From Roseivivax sp. GX 12232 (lineage in GTDB: Bacteria > Pseudomonadota > Alphaproteobacteria > Rhodobacterales > Rhodobacteraceae), in contig NZ_JAJSEC010000004.1 in the NCBI RefSeq assembly GCF_021272185.1, positions 327,786 to 391,785 of the forward strand: DNA of 64,000 nt. Direction: 5' to 3'. Shown here piece after piece: positions 9,831-19,017 of the stretch; position 1 is the first letter of the stretch, and each line of letters opens with the position of its first letter. The notes below the pieces were generated by a model. The model was not told where the DNA came from, searched no databases, and saw only the letters and a program-made list of their open reading frames with translations. The position numbers and the translations under genes were made by a program.

Positions 9831-10442
9831 ATGATCGCCCTGCCCGAGACCGCGACGCTCCTGGCCTTCCTGGGCGCAGGGCTGGCGGTGAACCTCACCC
9901 CCGGGGCGGATGTGATGTTCGCCCTGGCCTCGGGGGCGCGCGGCGGCCCGCGGGCGGGGCTCGCGGCGGCGGCGGGCGTCAGCATCGGCTGCCTGGGCCA
10001 TGTGCTCCTGGTGGCCTTCGGCGTGGCGGCGGCGCTCAGGGCGCTGCCCGGCGCCTTCGAGGTCATCCGCTGGGCCGGAGCGGGCTACCTTCTGTTCCTG
10101 GCCTGGCGGGCCTGGCGCGCGCCGCCGGGGGTGACGGGCGAGGGCAGCACCGGGCTGGCCCAGGCCTTCCGGCGCGGGGTGATCACCAACCTTCTCAACC
10201 CCAAGGTGGCGCTGTTTATCCTGGCCTTCCTGCCGCAATTCGCCGACCCCGCGCGCGGGCCGGTCTGGTCGCAGCTCCTGAGCCTCGGGGCGCTTTTCGT
10301 GGCCACGGCCTTCGTCGTGACCGGCGCCTATGGCGCGGCGGGCGGGGCGCTGCGGCACGTGCTGGCGGCGCGGGGCCGGCTCTTGAACCGGATCGCGGCG
10401 CTGGTCTTCGGCGGGCTGGCGGTTAGGTTGGCCTGGGGATAG
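9831..10442 (+). CDS. LysE/RhtB-family exporter (3 of 3)
   Basis: A 203-aa membrane protein with the motif NLTPGADVMFALASGARGG (about 21-39) and RRGVITNLLNPKVALFILAF, close to the RhtB subgroup. It starts 30 bases after the second exporter and probably shares its transcript. Three family members within 2.7 kb, two in tandem, suggest an old duplication followed by divergence, since pairwise similarity is limited to the family motifs. Confidence 0.9.
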   Translation: MIALPETATLLAFLGAGLAVNLTPGADVMFALASGARGGPRAGLAAAAGVSIGCLGHVLLVAFGVAAALRALPGAFEVIRWAGAGYLLFLAWRAWRAPPGVTGEGSTGLAQAFRRGVITNLLNPKVALFILAFLPQFADPARGPVWSQLLSLGALFVATAFVVTGAYGAAGGALRHVLAARGRLLNRIAALVFGGLAVRLAWG

Positions 10443-10655
10443 ACCCCGTGGGAGAGACGTGTCGTGCGGAGCCTTGGGGCCATCGGCTTGGGCCGGGTCC
10501 GAGGAGCCGGACGCGACAGGACCGAGGGCCCGGGGCCTCCAAAAGGGCCCCAAGCGGGGCGCACCCCCGGAACCACCAAGACCCGGCGGAACCACCCGCC
10601 GGAGACGCACAGACCGGGCCACCCCCGGTCACGCCAGGAGACGAAAGGAGCGGGC

Positions 10656-11552
10656 ATGGCCAAGATCACATTGCTGGATGGCGGGCTCGGACAGGAGCTG
10701 ATCCGCCGCTCGGGCGAGGCGCCGACCCCGCTCTGGGCGACGCAGGTGATGATCGACCGGCCCGGGCTGGTGCAGCAGGTGCACGAGGATTTCTTCCGCG
10801 CCGGGGCCAGCGTCGCCATGGCCAACACCTATGCGATCCTGCCCGACCGGCTCGAACGCGCGGGCCTCTCGGACCGCATCGAGGAGTTCCGCGCCGCCGC
10901 CCTGGCCGAGGCCGAATGGGCCCGCGACGCTCATGGCAAGGGCCGGATCGCCGGCTGCATCGGGCCGCTCGGCGCCTCCTACCGCACCGATGTCTTCCCG
11001 GGCATGGAAACCGCGGTCGCCACCTATTCCGAGATCGTCCGCCGCATGGCCCCAGAGGTCGACGTGATCGTCTTCGAGACCCAGGCCACGCTCGAGAACC
11101 TCGAGGCGGCGCTGCGCGCGGGCCGCGAGAGCAGCCGCCCGGTCTGGGTGGCGATCACCGTCGACGACGCGGACGGCAGCAAGCTGCGCTCGGGCGAGCC
11201 CGTCTCCGAGGCCGTGGCGCTGGCCGAGAAGGGCGGCTGCCAGGCGATCCTCGCCAATTGCTCGGCGCCCGAGGCCATGGGCCCGGCGCTCGACATCCTG
11301 GCCCGCTCCGAGCTGCCCTTCGGCGCCTATGCCAACGCCTTCTCGGGGCTGACCAAGGAGTTCCTGACGCCCGACCCGACGGTCGACGCGCTTTCCACCC
11401 GGCGCGACATGGGGCCGGAACGCTACGCGGGCTTCGCGCTCGACTGGGTGCGCCGCGGGGCGACCATCGTCGGCGGCTGCTGCGAGACCGGGCCGGACCA
11501 CATCCGCGCCATCGCCGAGGCGCTGCGCAACGACGGCCACGAGATTGTCTGA
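10656..11552 (+). CDS. Homocysteine S-methyltransferase family protein
   Basis: A 298-aa protein of the zinc-dependent homocysteine methyltransferase fold (the domain of MmuM, BHMT and MetH-N), which moves a methyl group from a donor such as S-methylmethionine or betaine to a thiol. The start motif ITLLDGGLGQELIRR is typical, and the zinc ligands are seen as the cysteine in AILANCSAP and the GGCCET pair near the C-terminus. ATG 10656 has a strong AAGGAG at 10645-10650. The next gene starts inside this one, so they are co-translated. Nearby fRMsr and exporters make a sulfur amino acid role plausible, but the methyl donor is unknown. Confidence 0.88.
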   Translation: MAKITLLDGGLGQELIRRSGEAPTPLWATQVMIDRPGLVQQVHEDFFRAGASVAMANTYAILPDRLERAGLSDRIEEFRAAALAEAEWARDAHGKGRIAGCIGPLGASYRTDVFPGMETAVATYSEIVRRMAPEVDVIVFETQATLENLEAALRAGRESSRPVWVAITVDDADGSKLRSGEPVSEAVALAEKGGCQAILANCSAPEAMGPALDILARSELPFGAYANAFSGLTKEFLTPDPTVDALSTRRDMGPERYAGFALDWVRRGATIVGGCCETGPDHIRAIAEALRNDGHEIV

Positions 11553-12201
11553 GACCCGCGCCGACTACGACCCCCCGCAAGGAGAGATCCCCGTCCTGCA
11601 CGCCGATCACGAGATCCTCGTGGTCGACAAGCCGGCCGGGCTTCTGTCGGTGCCCGGCAAGGGGCCGGAGCTGGCCGACTGCCTGATCGCCCGGCTCTCG
11701 GTGGCCTTCCCCGAGGTGCTCCTGGTGCACCGGCTCGACCGCGACACCTCGGGCGTGATGGTCTTCGCGCTGACCCCGCATGCGCAGCGCCACCTCGGGC
11801 TGCAGTTCGAGAAGCGGCAGGTGAAGAAGACCTATGTCGCCCGGGTGACCGGCGAGATGACCGAGCCCCGGGGCGAGATCGACCTGCCGATCGCCGTCGA
11901 CTGGCCGAACCGCCCGCGCCAGAAGATCGACCACGCCGAGGGCCGCCCCGCCTTCACCGCCTGGAAGCTGCAACGCAAGGGCGCGGGCGAAAGCCGGGTG
12001 CGGCTCTTCCCGAAGACCGGGCGCTCGCACCAGCTGCGGGTGCACATGCTGGCGCTCGGCCACCCGATCCTGGGCGATCCGCTCTACGCCGGAGAGGCGG
12101 CGGGCGAGCACCCCCGGATGATGCTGCACGCAGAGGAGCTGCGCCTGCGCCACCCCGACGGCGGGCGCGGCATGCAGTTCCGCGCCAAGCCGCCGTTCTA
12201 G
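11545..12201 (+). CDS. RluA-family RNA pseudouridine synthase
   Basis: A 218-aa pseudouridine synthase of the short RluA type, lacking the S4 domain of RluC/RluD. The catalytic motif HRLDRDTSGVMVFAL is at about 62-76, with Asp65 as nucleophile; the RLFPKTGRSHQLRVHM and HPILGDPLY motifs follow. Length and lack of S4 resemble RluA (23S rRNA 746 and tRNA 32), but the target cannot be set from sequence. The apparent start is a TTG at 11545 that overlaps the previous gene by eight bases; I see no better ATG before the conserved region. Confidence 0.88.
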   Translation: MSETRADYDPPQGEIPVLHADHEILVVDKPAGLLSVPGKGPELADCLIARLSVAFPEVLLVHRLDRDTSGVMVFALTPHAQRHLGLQFEKRQVKKTYVARVTGEMTEPRGEIDLPIAVDWPNRPRQKIDHAEGRPAFTAWKLQRKGAGESRVRLFPKTGRSHQLRVHMLALGHPILGDPLYAGEAAGEHPRMMLHAEELRLRHPDGGRGMQFRAKPPF

Positions 12202-12229
12202 GGCGCTTTTGAGGTGCTGCGCTGGCTGT

Positions 12230-12560
12230 GAGGCCGGGGGGCCAGCCCCCCGGACCCCCCGAGGTAATTTTGCCAAGCTGAAGGGCGGGGCGGGGGGGCT
12301 GGTTGTGGGTCTTGGCGCGCCGGTTTGGAGCGTGGGTTTCGTGGCGCCTGCGGGACCGGGGGCCCGCCCCCGGACCCCCGAGGTATTTTTGCCAAGCTGA
12401 AGAGCGGGGCGGGGCGCTGGTTGAGGGGCGCGGCGCGCTGTTCTGGCGGGTGGGTCTCGTGGGGCCTGCGGGACCGGGAGCCAGCCCCCCGGACCCCGAA
12501 GAGTGTTCGCCAAGGTGAGGAGCGGAAGCGGGCGCGCGGTTTCACACGCGGGCCGCTTCG
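12230..12560 (+). repeat. Three tandem copies of terminator-like repeat, about 118 bp period
   Basis: Three copies of a GC hairpin (GGGGG...CCCCC), then a GAGGTATTTTTGCCAAGCTGAAG-like tail, start near 12235, 12357 and 12475. The intervening sequence (CTGCGGGACCGGG) is also repeated at 12349-12360 and 12467-12478. The first two copies keep the T-rich tail; the third is degenerate (GAGTGTTCGCCAAGG). Single related copies occur at 30.43 and 40.23 kb. It follows the pseudouridine synthase stop and probably ends that transcript, yet the triplication is unexplained. Confidence 0.8.
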
Positions 12561-12594
12561 CCCCTACCGCACGCATCCGCGCGCGTCTTCGCCC

Positions 12595-13500
12595 CTAGCG
12601 CGCGAAGACGCGCGCGGGGTGCAACTGACCCGCCTTGAACCGGCCGACGGCCACGGCGCGGCCTTCGCAGGAGGCCCAGCATTCCTCGCCGTAGTCGATG
12701 TCCTGGGCGAGCACCATGCCGGGGTTGCCGTTGCGGATCTTCTGGGCTTCCTCGGGGCTGCAACGGGTCTCGGGCAGCTCGGTCAGGCCGTGCTCCAGCG
12801 GCAGCAGATGGGCGTCGAGCGCGGGATCCTTGGCCAGCCGTTCGACCTCTTCGAGGCTCAGGCCCTGGGCGGCCTCGAAGGGGCCCGACCAGGTGCGGCG
12901 CAGTTCGCGGACATGGCCGAGGCAGCCCAGCCGCTCGCCGAGGTCGCGCGCCACGCTGCGCACGTAGCCGCCCTTGCCGCAGACCATCTCGAGGGTGACG
13001 TGATCGGCGTCGGGACGGTCGATCAGGGTCAGCTCCTCGACCCAGAGCGGGCGGGCGGCGATCTCCATCTCCTCGCCGTCGCGGGCGCGCTTGTAGGCGC
13101 GTTCGCCGTCGATCTTCACCGCCGAGAACTGCGGCGGAACCTGCATGATCTCGCCCACGAAACCGTTGAGCGCCTCCTTGATCTCGGCGTCCTCGGGGCG
13201 CGCCTCGGAGGTGGCGATCACCTCGCCCTCGGCATCGTCGGTGTTGGTGGCCGCACCCAGGCGCACGGTGAAGCGATAGGCCTTCAGCGCGTCGGTGACA
13301 TAGGGCACGGTCTTGGTCGCCTCGCCCAGGGCCACGGCCAGGACGCCCGTCGCCTCGGGATCGAGCGTGCCCGCATGGCCCGCCTTCTTCGCGGTGAGCG
13401 CCCAGCGCACCTTGTTGACCACCGCGGTCGAGGTGACCCCCGCGGGTTTGTCGATCACCAGCCAGCCGGAAATGTCACGACCCTTGCGCGCGCGTCCCAT
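12595..13500 (-). CDS. truB: tRNA pseudouridine(55) synthase TruB
   Basis: TruB makes the universal pseudouridine 55 in the T-loop of tRNAs. At 301 aa it is normal length. Visible motifs are [13 protein letters not shown] (12-24), [14 protein letters not shown] (41-54, nucleophile Asp47), [21 protein letters not shown] and [18 protein letters not shown]-terminal PUA-like region follows (about 245-300). It is the last gene of a minus-strand run (xthA, thioredoxin, LON-domain, Trm112-like), about 93 bases after the Trm112-like gene. Unlike in many bacteria it is not next to rbfA or infB, which lie 42 kb away in this window. Confidence 0.97.
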   Translation of the reverse strand: MGRARKGRDISGWLVIDKPAGVTSTAVVNKVRWALTAKKAGHAGTLDPEATGVLAVALGEATKTVPYVTDALKAYRFTVRLGAATNTDDAEGEVIATSEARPEDAEIKEALNGFVGEIMQVPPQFSAVKIDGERAYKRARDGEEMEIAARPLWVEELTLIDRPDADHVTLEMVCGKGGYVRSVARDLGERLGCLGHVRELRRTWSGPFEAAQGLSLEEVERLAKDPALDAHLLPLEHGLTELPETRCSPEEAQKIRNGNPGMVLAQDIDYGEECWASCEGRAVAVGRFKAGQLHPARVFAR

Positions 13501-13593
13501 GAGACCTCCTTCGGAACAGAGGCGCGGGGCGTAGCCCAGGGCCGCGGGGCTGTCAATTCCGCTTGGGGAAAGGGGGGGGGGCGGGAGCGGCGC

Positions 13594-13785
13594 TCAGGCC
13601 GGGTCGTCGAGCACCCGCGCCTCGGCGCGCAGCATGACCGGAATGCCGTCGCGGATCGGATAGGCGAGATTGGCGGTCTCGCTGACCAGCTCCTGGCGCT
13701 CGGCGTCGTAGCGCAGGGTGCCCTGGCTTTCGGGGCAGATCAGCCCGTCGAGCATGCGGCGGTCGAACCCGGGGCCCTCGGTCAT
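13594..13785 (-). CDS. Trm112-like / YcaR family small protein
   Basis: A 63-aa protein of the Trm112/UPF0434 family. Such proteins are small zinc-ribbon-like partners of methyltransferases. The core [25 protein letters not shown] and [17 protein letters not shown] is clearly recognisable, but only one cysteine remains of the CPxC pairs, so metal binding is probably lost. Its ATG overlaps the stop of the LON-domain gene by four bases. Confidence 0.88.
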   Translation of the reverse strand: MTEGPGFDRRMLDGLICPESQGTLRYDAERQELVSETANLAYPIRDGIPVMLRAEARVLDDPA

Positions 13786-14426
13786 TGCATCAGGTCTCCG
13801 TGATCGTCGCCCGAGCGCAGCGCGTATTCCAGAAGCGTCACCAGCGTCTCGCGCCGGGTCGAGAGGCAGGGCGCCTCGAGCAGGGCCTGCTTCTCCTCGG
13901 GGTCGAAGTCGAGCAGCATGGCCAGGGAGTTGATCAGCAGCTCGTCGTCGGCCTCTTTCAGGCTCTCCCAGTCGGCGGAGAGCTCGCGGGCCGAGAAGAA
14001 CCGGTCGAGGATCGACAGGAAGCGGCGGCGGTCGAAGCTGCCGTCCTCCTCGGTGGCGCCGCGGTCGGCCTCGAAGCCGGCCCAGTCGACCCGGGCGCGG
14101 CGGTAGGGGGTGAAACCGTCCACTTCCTCGATCAGCCGGTAGCGCGAGATGCCGGTGAGGGTGACCATGTAGCGCCCGTCTTCGGTCTCGGAGAACTGCG
14201 TCACCCGGCCGGCGCAGCCGATCCGGTGCAGGGCCTTGTCGTTGCCCGGCACCGGGTTCGGCTGGACCATGCCGATGAGCCGCGCGTCGGTCTTCAGCAT
14301 GTCGTCGAACATCTGCAGGTAGCGCGGCTCGAAGAGGTGCAACGGCAGATGCGCCCGCGGCAGCAGGAGCGCGCCGGGCAACGGGAAGAGCGCGATTGTC
14401 TCGGGTAGATCCGCGAGCCTTGACAT
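13782..14426 (-). CDS. LON peptidase N-terminal (substrate-binding) domain protein
   Basis: A 214-aa stand-alone LON substrate-binding domain (PUA-like fold) without AAA+ or protease parts. The start [30 protein letters not shown] and [26 protein letters not shown] are characteristic. The physiological role of these lone domains is not settled; they may bind unfolded proteins. It sits between a thioredoxin/co-chaperone gene and the Trm112-like gene and is translationally coupled to the latter, a gene order common in alphaproteobacteria. Confidence 0.9.
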   Translation of the reverse strand: MSRLADLPETIALFPLPGALLLPRAHLPLHLFEPRYLQMFDDMLKTDARLIGMVQPNPVPGNDKALHRIGCAGRVTQFSETEDGRYMVTLTGISRYRLIEEVDGFTPYRRARVDWAGFEADRGATEEDGSFDRRRFLSILDRFFSARELSADWESLKEADDELLINSLAMLLDFDPEEKQALLEAPCLSTRRETLVTLLEYALRSGDDHGDLMQ

Positions 14427-14453
14427 GAGGGTTCAGCTAGCGTCCCGGGCGCC

Positions 14454-15365
14454 TCAGGCAAATATCATCGAGGTGAGTTTCCGGCGGCCGTTCAGAACGA
14501 TCGGATCGCTGGGCTTGAGCGCGTCGAAGATGGTGAAGAGCTGCTGCTTCGCGGCGCCCTCGTTCCATTCGCGGTCGCGGCGGAACAGCTCGAGAAGCTG
14601 GTCCACCGCCTCTTCGGTGCGCCCGCCCGCGTGCAGCGCCTGGGCGAGGTCGAAGCGCGCCTGGTGATCGGCGGGATCCGCGGCGACCTTGGCCTCGAGC
14701 TCGGCGATCGGCCCGGCCTGTTCGGCCTGGCGCGCCAGTTCGATCTGGGCGCGGGCGGCCTCGAGCTCGGCGGCCTCGGAAATCTCGGCCGGGGCGCCGT
14801 TCAGGATCGCCTCGGCCTGGTCGGGATCCCCCGCCGCCAGCGCGATGCGCGCCAGCCCGCCGTAGGCCGCGGCGTTGTTCGGGTCCTCGCCGATCACCGC
14901 CTGGAAGATCTGCTGGGCGTCCTCGAGCTGGCCGGCCTCGATCATCTCGTCGGCCGCGGCGAGCGCGTCATCTAGCCCGCCCGAAGTGTCGCCGCCGCCC
15001 ATCTTGGCGAGCTGTTCGACGAACTGCTTCACCTGGCTTTCGGGCACCGCGCCCTGGAAGCCGTCGACCGGCTGGCCCTTGTGGAAGGCATAGACCGTCG
15101 GAATCGACTGGATGCGCAGCTGGCCGGCGATCTGCTGAGCCTCGTCGACATTGACCTTGGCCATCTTGACCGCGCCGCGCTGCGCGCGCACCGCCGCCTC
15201 GATCTGCGGGCCGAGGGTCTTGCAGGGGCCGCACCAGGGCGCCCAGAAGTCGACGATGACCGGCACCTCCTGGCTGGCCTCGATGACCTCTTTCATGAAG
15301 TCCTGTTCGGCGACGTCCTTGATGATGTCGGCGTCGTTCTGGGCGGTCGTTCCGAGCTCGATCAT
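14454..15365 (-). CDS. Thioredoxin-TPR co-chaperone (YbbN/CnoX-like)
   Basis: A 303-aa protein with an N-terminal thioredoxin domain (about 15-115) and a C-terminal tetratricopeptide-like region (about 120-300). The active site WCGPC is at 44-48, so unlike E. coli YbbN (CnoX), which has an altered motif, both redox cysteines are kept. Members hold unfolded proteins and hand them to chaperones during oxidative stress. ATG 15365 begins MIELGTTAQ; an upstream in-frame ATG at 15401 adds 12 residues. It is followed 27 bases later by the LON-domain gene, so a proteostasis cluster is plausible. Confidence 0.9.
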   Translation of the reverse strand: MIELGTTAQNDADIIKDVAEQDFMKEVIEASQEVPVIVDFWAPWCGPCKTLGPQIEAAVRAQRGAVKMAKVNVDEAQQIAGQLRIQSIPTVYAFHKGQPVDGFQGAVPESQVKQFVEQLAKMGGGDTSGGLDDALAAADEMIEAGQLEDAQQIFQAVIGEDPNNAAAYGGLARIALAAGDPDQAEAILNGAPAEISEAAELEAARAQIELARQAEQAGPIAELEAKVAADPADHQARFDLAQALHAGGRTEEAVDQLLELFRRDREWNEGAAKQQLFTIFDALKPSDPIVLNGRRKLTSMIFA

Positions 15366-15458
15366 GGGGCGTTGCTCCCTCTTCGTCGGCGGTGAATCCA
15401 ATGGCAGCTAGATGGCGCTCGCGGCGCCGTGATGCAAGGGCGGGTCTGCGCGCGTCTC

Positions 15459-16247
15459 TCAGAGGTCGAAGCTGGCGAAGACCGGCGCGTGGTCCGAGGG
15501 CTGCTCCCAGCCGCGCACCGGGCGCAGGATGCGGCTGCCATGGGCGGCCCCGGCGATGTCCGGCGTGGCCCAGATGTGGTCGAGCCTCCGGCCCTTGTCG
15601 GCGGCGTCCCAGTCGGGCGAGCGGTAGGACCACCAGGAGTAGAGCTGCCCCTCGGGGATGTCGGCGCGGGTGACGTCGACCCAGCCGCCGGCCTCCTGGG
15701 CGGCGCCCAGGTGCTCGACCTCGACGGGAGTGTGCGAGACCACCTTGACCATCTTCTTGTGGGACCAGACGTCGTCTTCGCGGGGGGCGATGTTCAGATC
15801 GCCCACCAGGATCGCGCGCTCGGGGCGCTCCGCGTGGAACCAGTCGCGCATCTCGGTGAGGTAGTCGAGCTTCTGGCCGAACTTCTCGTTCACCGCGCGG
15901 TCGGGTTTGTCGCCGCCCGCGGGGACGTAGAAATTGTGGATGGTTGTGCCGTCCTCGAGCCGCCCGGCGACGTGGCGAGCGTGGCCGAGGGCGGCGAAAT
16001 CCTTGTCCCCGGCATCCTCGATCGGCAGTTTCGACAGGATCGCGACGCCGTTGTAGCCCTTCTGCCCGCGGGCGACCATGTGCCGGTAGCCGAGCTCGCG
16101 GAAGCGCTCCATGGGGATCTTCTCGACCGGGCTCTTGCACTCTTGCAGGCAGAGGATGTCGGGGGCCTCCTCGGTCAGGAGCCGCGCGACGAGGCCCTCG
16201 CGCAAGCGCACGGAGTTGATGTTCCAGGTGGCGAGCGTGAAGGGCAT
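15459..16247 (-). CDS. xthA: Exodeoxyribonuclease III
   Basis: ExoIII, 262 aa, a Mg-dependent AP endonuclease and 3-prime exonuclease of base-excision repair. Conserved motifs are ATWNINSVR (N9), LCLQECK (metal-binding E36), GYNGVAILSK, LVGDLNIAP (Asp and Asn) and the C-terminal SDHAPVFASFDL (catalytic His). ATG 16247 (MPFTLATWN) is the family start. It lies 93 bases before the thioredoxin/YbbN gene on the same strand. Confidence 0.96.
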   Translation of the reverse strand: MPFTLATWNINSVRLREGLVARLLTEEAPDILCLQECKSPVEKIPMERFRELGYRHMVARGQKGYNGVAILSKLPIEDAGDKDFAALGHARHVAGRLEDGTTIHNFYVPAGGDKPDRAVNEKFGQKLDYLTEMRDWFHAERPERAILVGDLNIAPREDDVWSHKKMVKVVSHTPVEVEHLGAAQEAGGWVDVTRADIPEGQLYSWWSYRSPDWDAADKGRRLDHIWATPDIAGAAHGSRILRPVRGWEQPSDHAPVFASFDL

Positions 16248-16486
16248 AGGGTCTCTCTCCTGTCGGGCGGGCCCGGTCTGGCGCATCGCCGGGGCCATGG
16301 CAAGGGGCGGGGGGCGGTGTGGTCTGCCTGCGGCCAGCGGTTGGGCCGCGGTCGGGGGCGGTGTTGGATTGTCCGGCGGGGGGTGTTCGCCGCGCAGCGT
16401 GTGGCGTGTTGTCGGTCGGATCAGGCGCTGCGGCTGGCGGCGTGCCGTCGGCCGGGGCGCGGCGGCCCTTTGCGCCCCACGCGGTG

Positions 16487-17512
16487 TCAGATGATCTCGT
16501 CCTCGTCGTAGAGCGCCGGCACGTCGAGGTGGTCGGCCATGGCGTCGGGCTCCACCGGGCGGGCCGGGGTGGCGACGTGGAAGCAGGCGTCGCCCTCGTT
16601 CACCACCGGCAGGTTGGTGCGCCCGATCACCACGCCGCTGGCGGGCGCCGGGATCTCGGCGTCGACATGGCCGAAGGGGTCCGAGATGATGCCGATGGTC
16701 TCGCCGTCCTCGACCCAGTCGCCCGCCGCCTTCAGCGTCCTGAGAAGCCCGCCCGAGGGCGCCCGCGCCCAGGTCGAGGCCTTGCAGAAGACCGAGGCGC
16801 CGCGCGCCTTCGGCACCCCGCGGGCCGAGATCATGCCCAGGTGGTTCAGCACCCGCAGGATGCCCGCGACGCCCGCCCGCGCGGCGGTCTCGTCAAAGCG
16901 CAGCCCTTCGCCCGCCTCATAGAGGAGGACGTCGACCCCGGCCTCGTCGGCGGCCTCGCGGAGCGAGCCCTCGCGCACCCGGGAGGTCATGGTGACCGGC
17001 GCGGCGAAAGCCTGGCCCAGCTCGGCCAGCCGGGGGTCGTTGGGGGTCAGGCGGATCTGCGGCAGGTTGGTGCGCCCGACGGCGGCGGAATGCAGGTCGA
17101 TGCCGACGTCGCAGCGGGTGACGATCTCCGTCAGGAAGATGTCTGCGAGCCGCGCGGCCAGCGAGCCCTCGGCATGGCCCGGGAAGGAGCGGTTCAGGTC
17201 GCGGCGGTCGGGCAGGTAGCGCGACTGGTTCAGGAAGCCGAAGGTATTGACCACCGGCACCGCGATCAGCGTGCCCGCGAGCCGCGACAGCGGCTGGGCG
17301 CGCAACAGGCGGCGGACGATCTCCACGCCGATCACCTCGTCGCCGTGGATCGCGGCGGAGACGAAGACCGTGGGGCCGGGGCGGCGGCCGTGGATCACCT
17401 CGGCCGAGAGCGTCACCGGCGTGTGGTCGGAGAGGACCGAGACCGGCAGGTTCACCGTGGCGCGGCTGCCGGGGGCGACGCGGGTCTCGCCGATGACGAA
17501 GTCCTGGGTCAT
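16487..17512 (-). CDS. Succinylglutamate desuccinylase/aspartoacylase-family hydrolase
   Basis: A 341-aa zinc amidohydrolase of the AstE/AspA (M14-like) family. The zinc motif SAAIHGDEVIG (His56, Glu59) and the third ligand in CDVGIDLHSAA are present, as is the RDLNRSFPG substrate-binding motif. It has the biotinyl-lipoyl-like C-terminal region seen in this subfamily (VEDGETIGIISDPFGHVDAEIPAPASGVV). Relatives include enzymes beside RimK-like ligases, but no such ligase is here. It precedes xthA by about 240 bases of repeat-poor GC-rich DNA. Substrate unknown. Confidence 0.88.
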   Translation of the reverse strand: MTQDFVIGETRVAPGSRATVNLPVSVLSDHTPVTLSAEVIHGRRPGPTVFVSAAIHGDEVIGVEIVRRLLRAQPLSRLAGTLIAVPVVNTFGFLNQSRYLPDRRDLNRSFPGHAEGSLAARLADIFLTEIVTRCDVGIDLHSAAVGRTNLPQIRLTPNDPRLAELGQAFAAPVTMTSRVREGSLREAADEAGVDVLLYEAGEGLRFDETAARAGVAGILRVLNHLGMISARGVPKARGASVFCKASTWARAPSGGLLRTLKAAGDWVEDGETIGIISDPFGHVDAEIPAPASGVVIGRTNLPVVNEGDACFHVATPARPVEPDAMADHLDVPALYDEDEII

Positions 17513-17581
17513 GCTGCTCTCGCTTGCTTGGGCGGCTCGCGCCCCGCGATACGCTGCGGGACGGGCCTGGGCAACCGCCGC

Positions 17582-18856
17582 TCAGGCGCGGCGGCGCTGG
17601 TAGAGGCCCCAGCCTTCGGCATAGGCGGCCAGCGTCAGCGCGATCACGCCCAGGACCGCGAAGCCCGCGAACATCGGCAGCACCGTGCCGTCATAGAGAA
17701 GCCCCAGGCAGGCGCCGATGATGCCGCCGCCCAGCGTCTGGATCGTGCCCAGCACCGCCGAGGCGGTGCCCGCGACCTGGCCCAGCTCTTCCATGGCGAG
17801 CGCGTTGAAGTTCGCCGGGATGAAGCCGAAGAAGCAGAACTGCGGGATCAAGAGCACCAGGAACAGCGCGAAAGGCGTGGCGCCGCCCCAGCTCCAGGCC
17901 AGGACGAAGTGCAGCGCGCCCAGCGCGGCGAAGCCGGTCAGCGCGCCGTGGCTCAGCCGGCGGGTGCCGAAGATCCGCACCAGCCGCGAGTTGGCGAAGC
18001 TCGAGACCGCCATGAAACAGGCGACCAGCGCGAAGTAGACCGTGAACTCCGGCCCGATCTCGTAGACCTCGGTGTAGATCTGCTCGGCCTGGCTGACGAA
18101 GGAGAAAAGCACCCCGAAGAAGGCGCCGGTGGCCAGCGTGTAGCCGAAGGCGCGGCGGTTGGTGAAGATCAGGCGGAAGGCCTCGAAGACGCGGCGGCCG
18201 GTCAGCTCGCGGCGGTCCTCCTCGCGCAGGGTCTCGGGCAGGCGGAACCAGGTCCAGACCAGCGCCGCGAAGCCGAAGAGGAACATCGCCAGCGCCAGCA
18301 CCCGCCAGCTGCCGAAAAGCAGGATGCCCGAGCCGAGGTTGGGCGCCAGGACCGGCATGACCATGAAGACCATCATCACCAGCGACATGACCGAGGCCAT
18401 GGCCTCGCCCTTGAAGCGGTCGCGCACCACCGAAAGCGCCACCACCCGCGTCGAGGCCGCCCCGAGCCCCTGCACGAAGCGCAGCGCCAGAAGCGCGCCG
18501 AAGGTGGGCGCGAAGGCGGCCAGAACCGCGGCGACGCAGTAGATCCCGAGGCCCGTGAACAAGACGGGGCGTCGCCCGAAGCGGTCCGAGAGCGGGCCGT
18601 AGATCATCTGCGCCCCGCCGAAGCCCACCACATAGGCGCCGATCACCAGCTGGCGGGCGTTCTCGCTCTCGACGTTCAGCGCCGCGCCGATCTCGGAGAG
18701 GCCGGGGATGTAGATGTCGATCGCGGCGGCGTTCAGCGCCATGAGGAAGGCGACCATGGCCACGAACTCCCAGTAGGGAATCCGCTCCGCCGCCGAGGTC
18801 GGGCGGCGGTTGTGCGGGGTGGTCGCGGCCGAGGGCGAAACAGCGGGATGGGGCAT
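17582..18856 (-). CDS. Bcr/CflA-type multidrug MFS transporter
   Basis: A 424-aa major facilitator with 12 predicted membrane segments and the drug-H+ antiporter signatures of the Bcr/CflA group: AAIDIYIPGLSEIGAAL in TM1, GPLSDRFGRRPVL (loop 2-3), RFVQGLGAASTRVVALSVVRD and PVLAPNLGSGIL (motif C-like). Family members export bicyclomycin, chloramphenicol or cysteine-type compounds. ATG 18856 (MPHPAVS) gives a 45-residue cytoplasmic N-tail. It starts 69 bases before the hydrolase gene and could share a transcript with it. Confidence 0.9.
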   Translation of the reverse strand: MPHPAVSPSAATTPHNRRPTSAAERIPYWEFVAMVAFLMALNAAAIDIYIPGLSEIGAALNVESENARQLVIGAYVVGFGGAQMIYGPLSDRFGRRPVLFTGLGIYCVAAVLAAFAPTFGALLALRFVQGLGAASTRVVALSVVRDRFKGEAMASVMSLVMMVFMVMPVLAPNLGSGILLFGSWRVLALAMFLFGFAALVWTWFRLPETLREEDRRELTGRRVFEAFRLIFTNRRAFGYTLATGAFFGVLFSFVSQAEQIYTEVYEIGPEFTVYFALVACFMAVSSFANSRLVRIFGTRRLSHGALTGFAALGALHFVLAWSWGGATPFALFLVLLIPQFCFFGFIPANFNALAMEELGQVAGTASAVLGTIQTLGGGIIGACLGLLYDGTVLPMFAGFAVLGVIALTLAAYAEGWGLYQRRRA

Positions 18857-18884
18857 CAGGGACAAACCAAAGGTCGGATCAGAA

Positions 18885-18921
18885 AAGCAAAGGGCCCGGC
18901 GTGGCATCCACACCGGGCCCG
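18885..18921 (-). terminator. Terminator after the peroxiredoxin gene
   Basis: On the minus strand GGGCCCGG pairs with CCGGGCCC across a 13-base loop region that itself pairs partly, followed by TTTGCTTTTCTG. It lies between the peroxiredoxin stop and the MFS start and probably ends the peroxiredoxin transcript. Confidence 0.7.
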
Positions 18922-19017
18922 TCTGCCTTATCTATGCCGAACCTCAGCGGTTCAATGCCGCGAAGAGCGCGCCTGCGCAGACCGGCCCCGGTCTGAGCGC
19001 ACATCCGGCGCGCAGGA

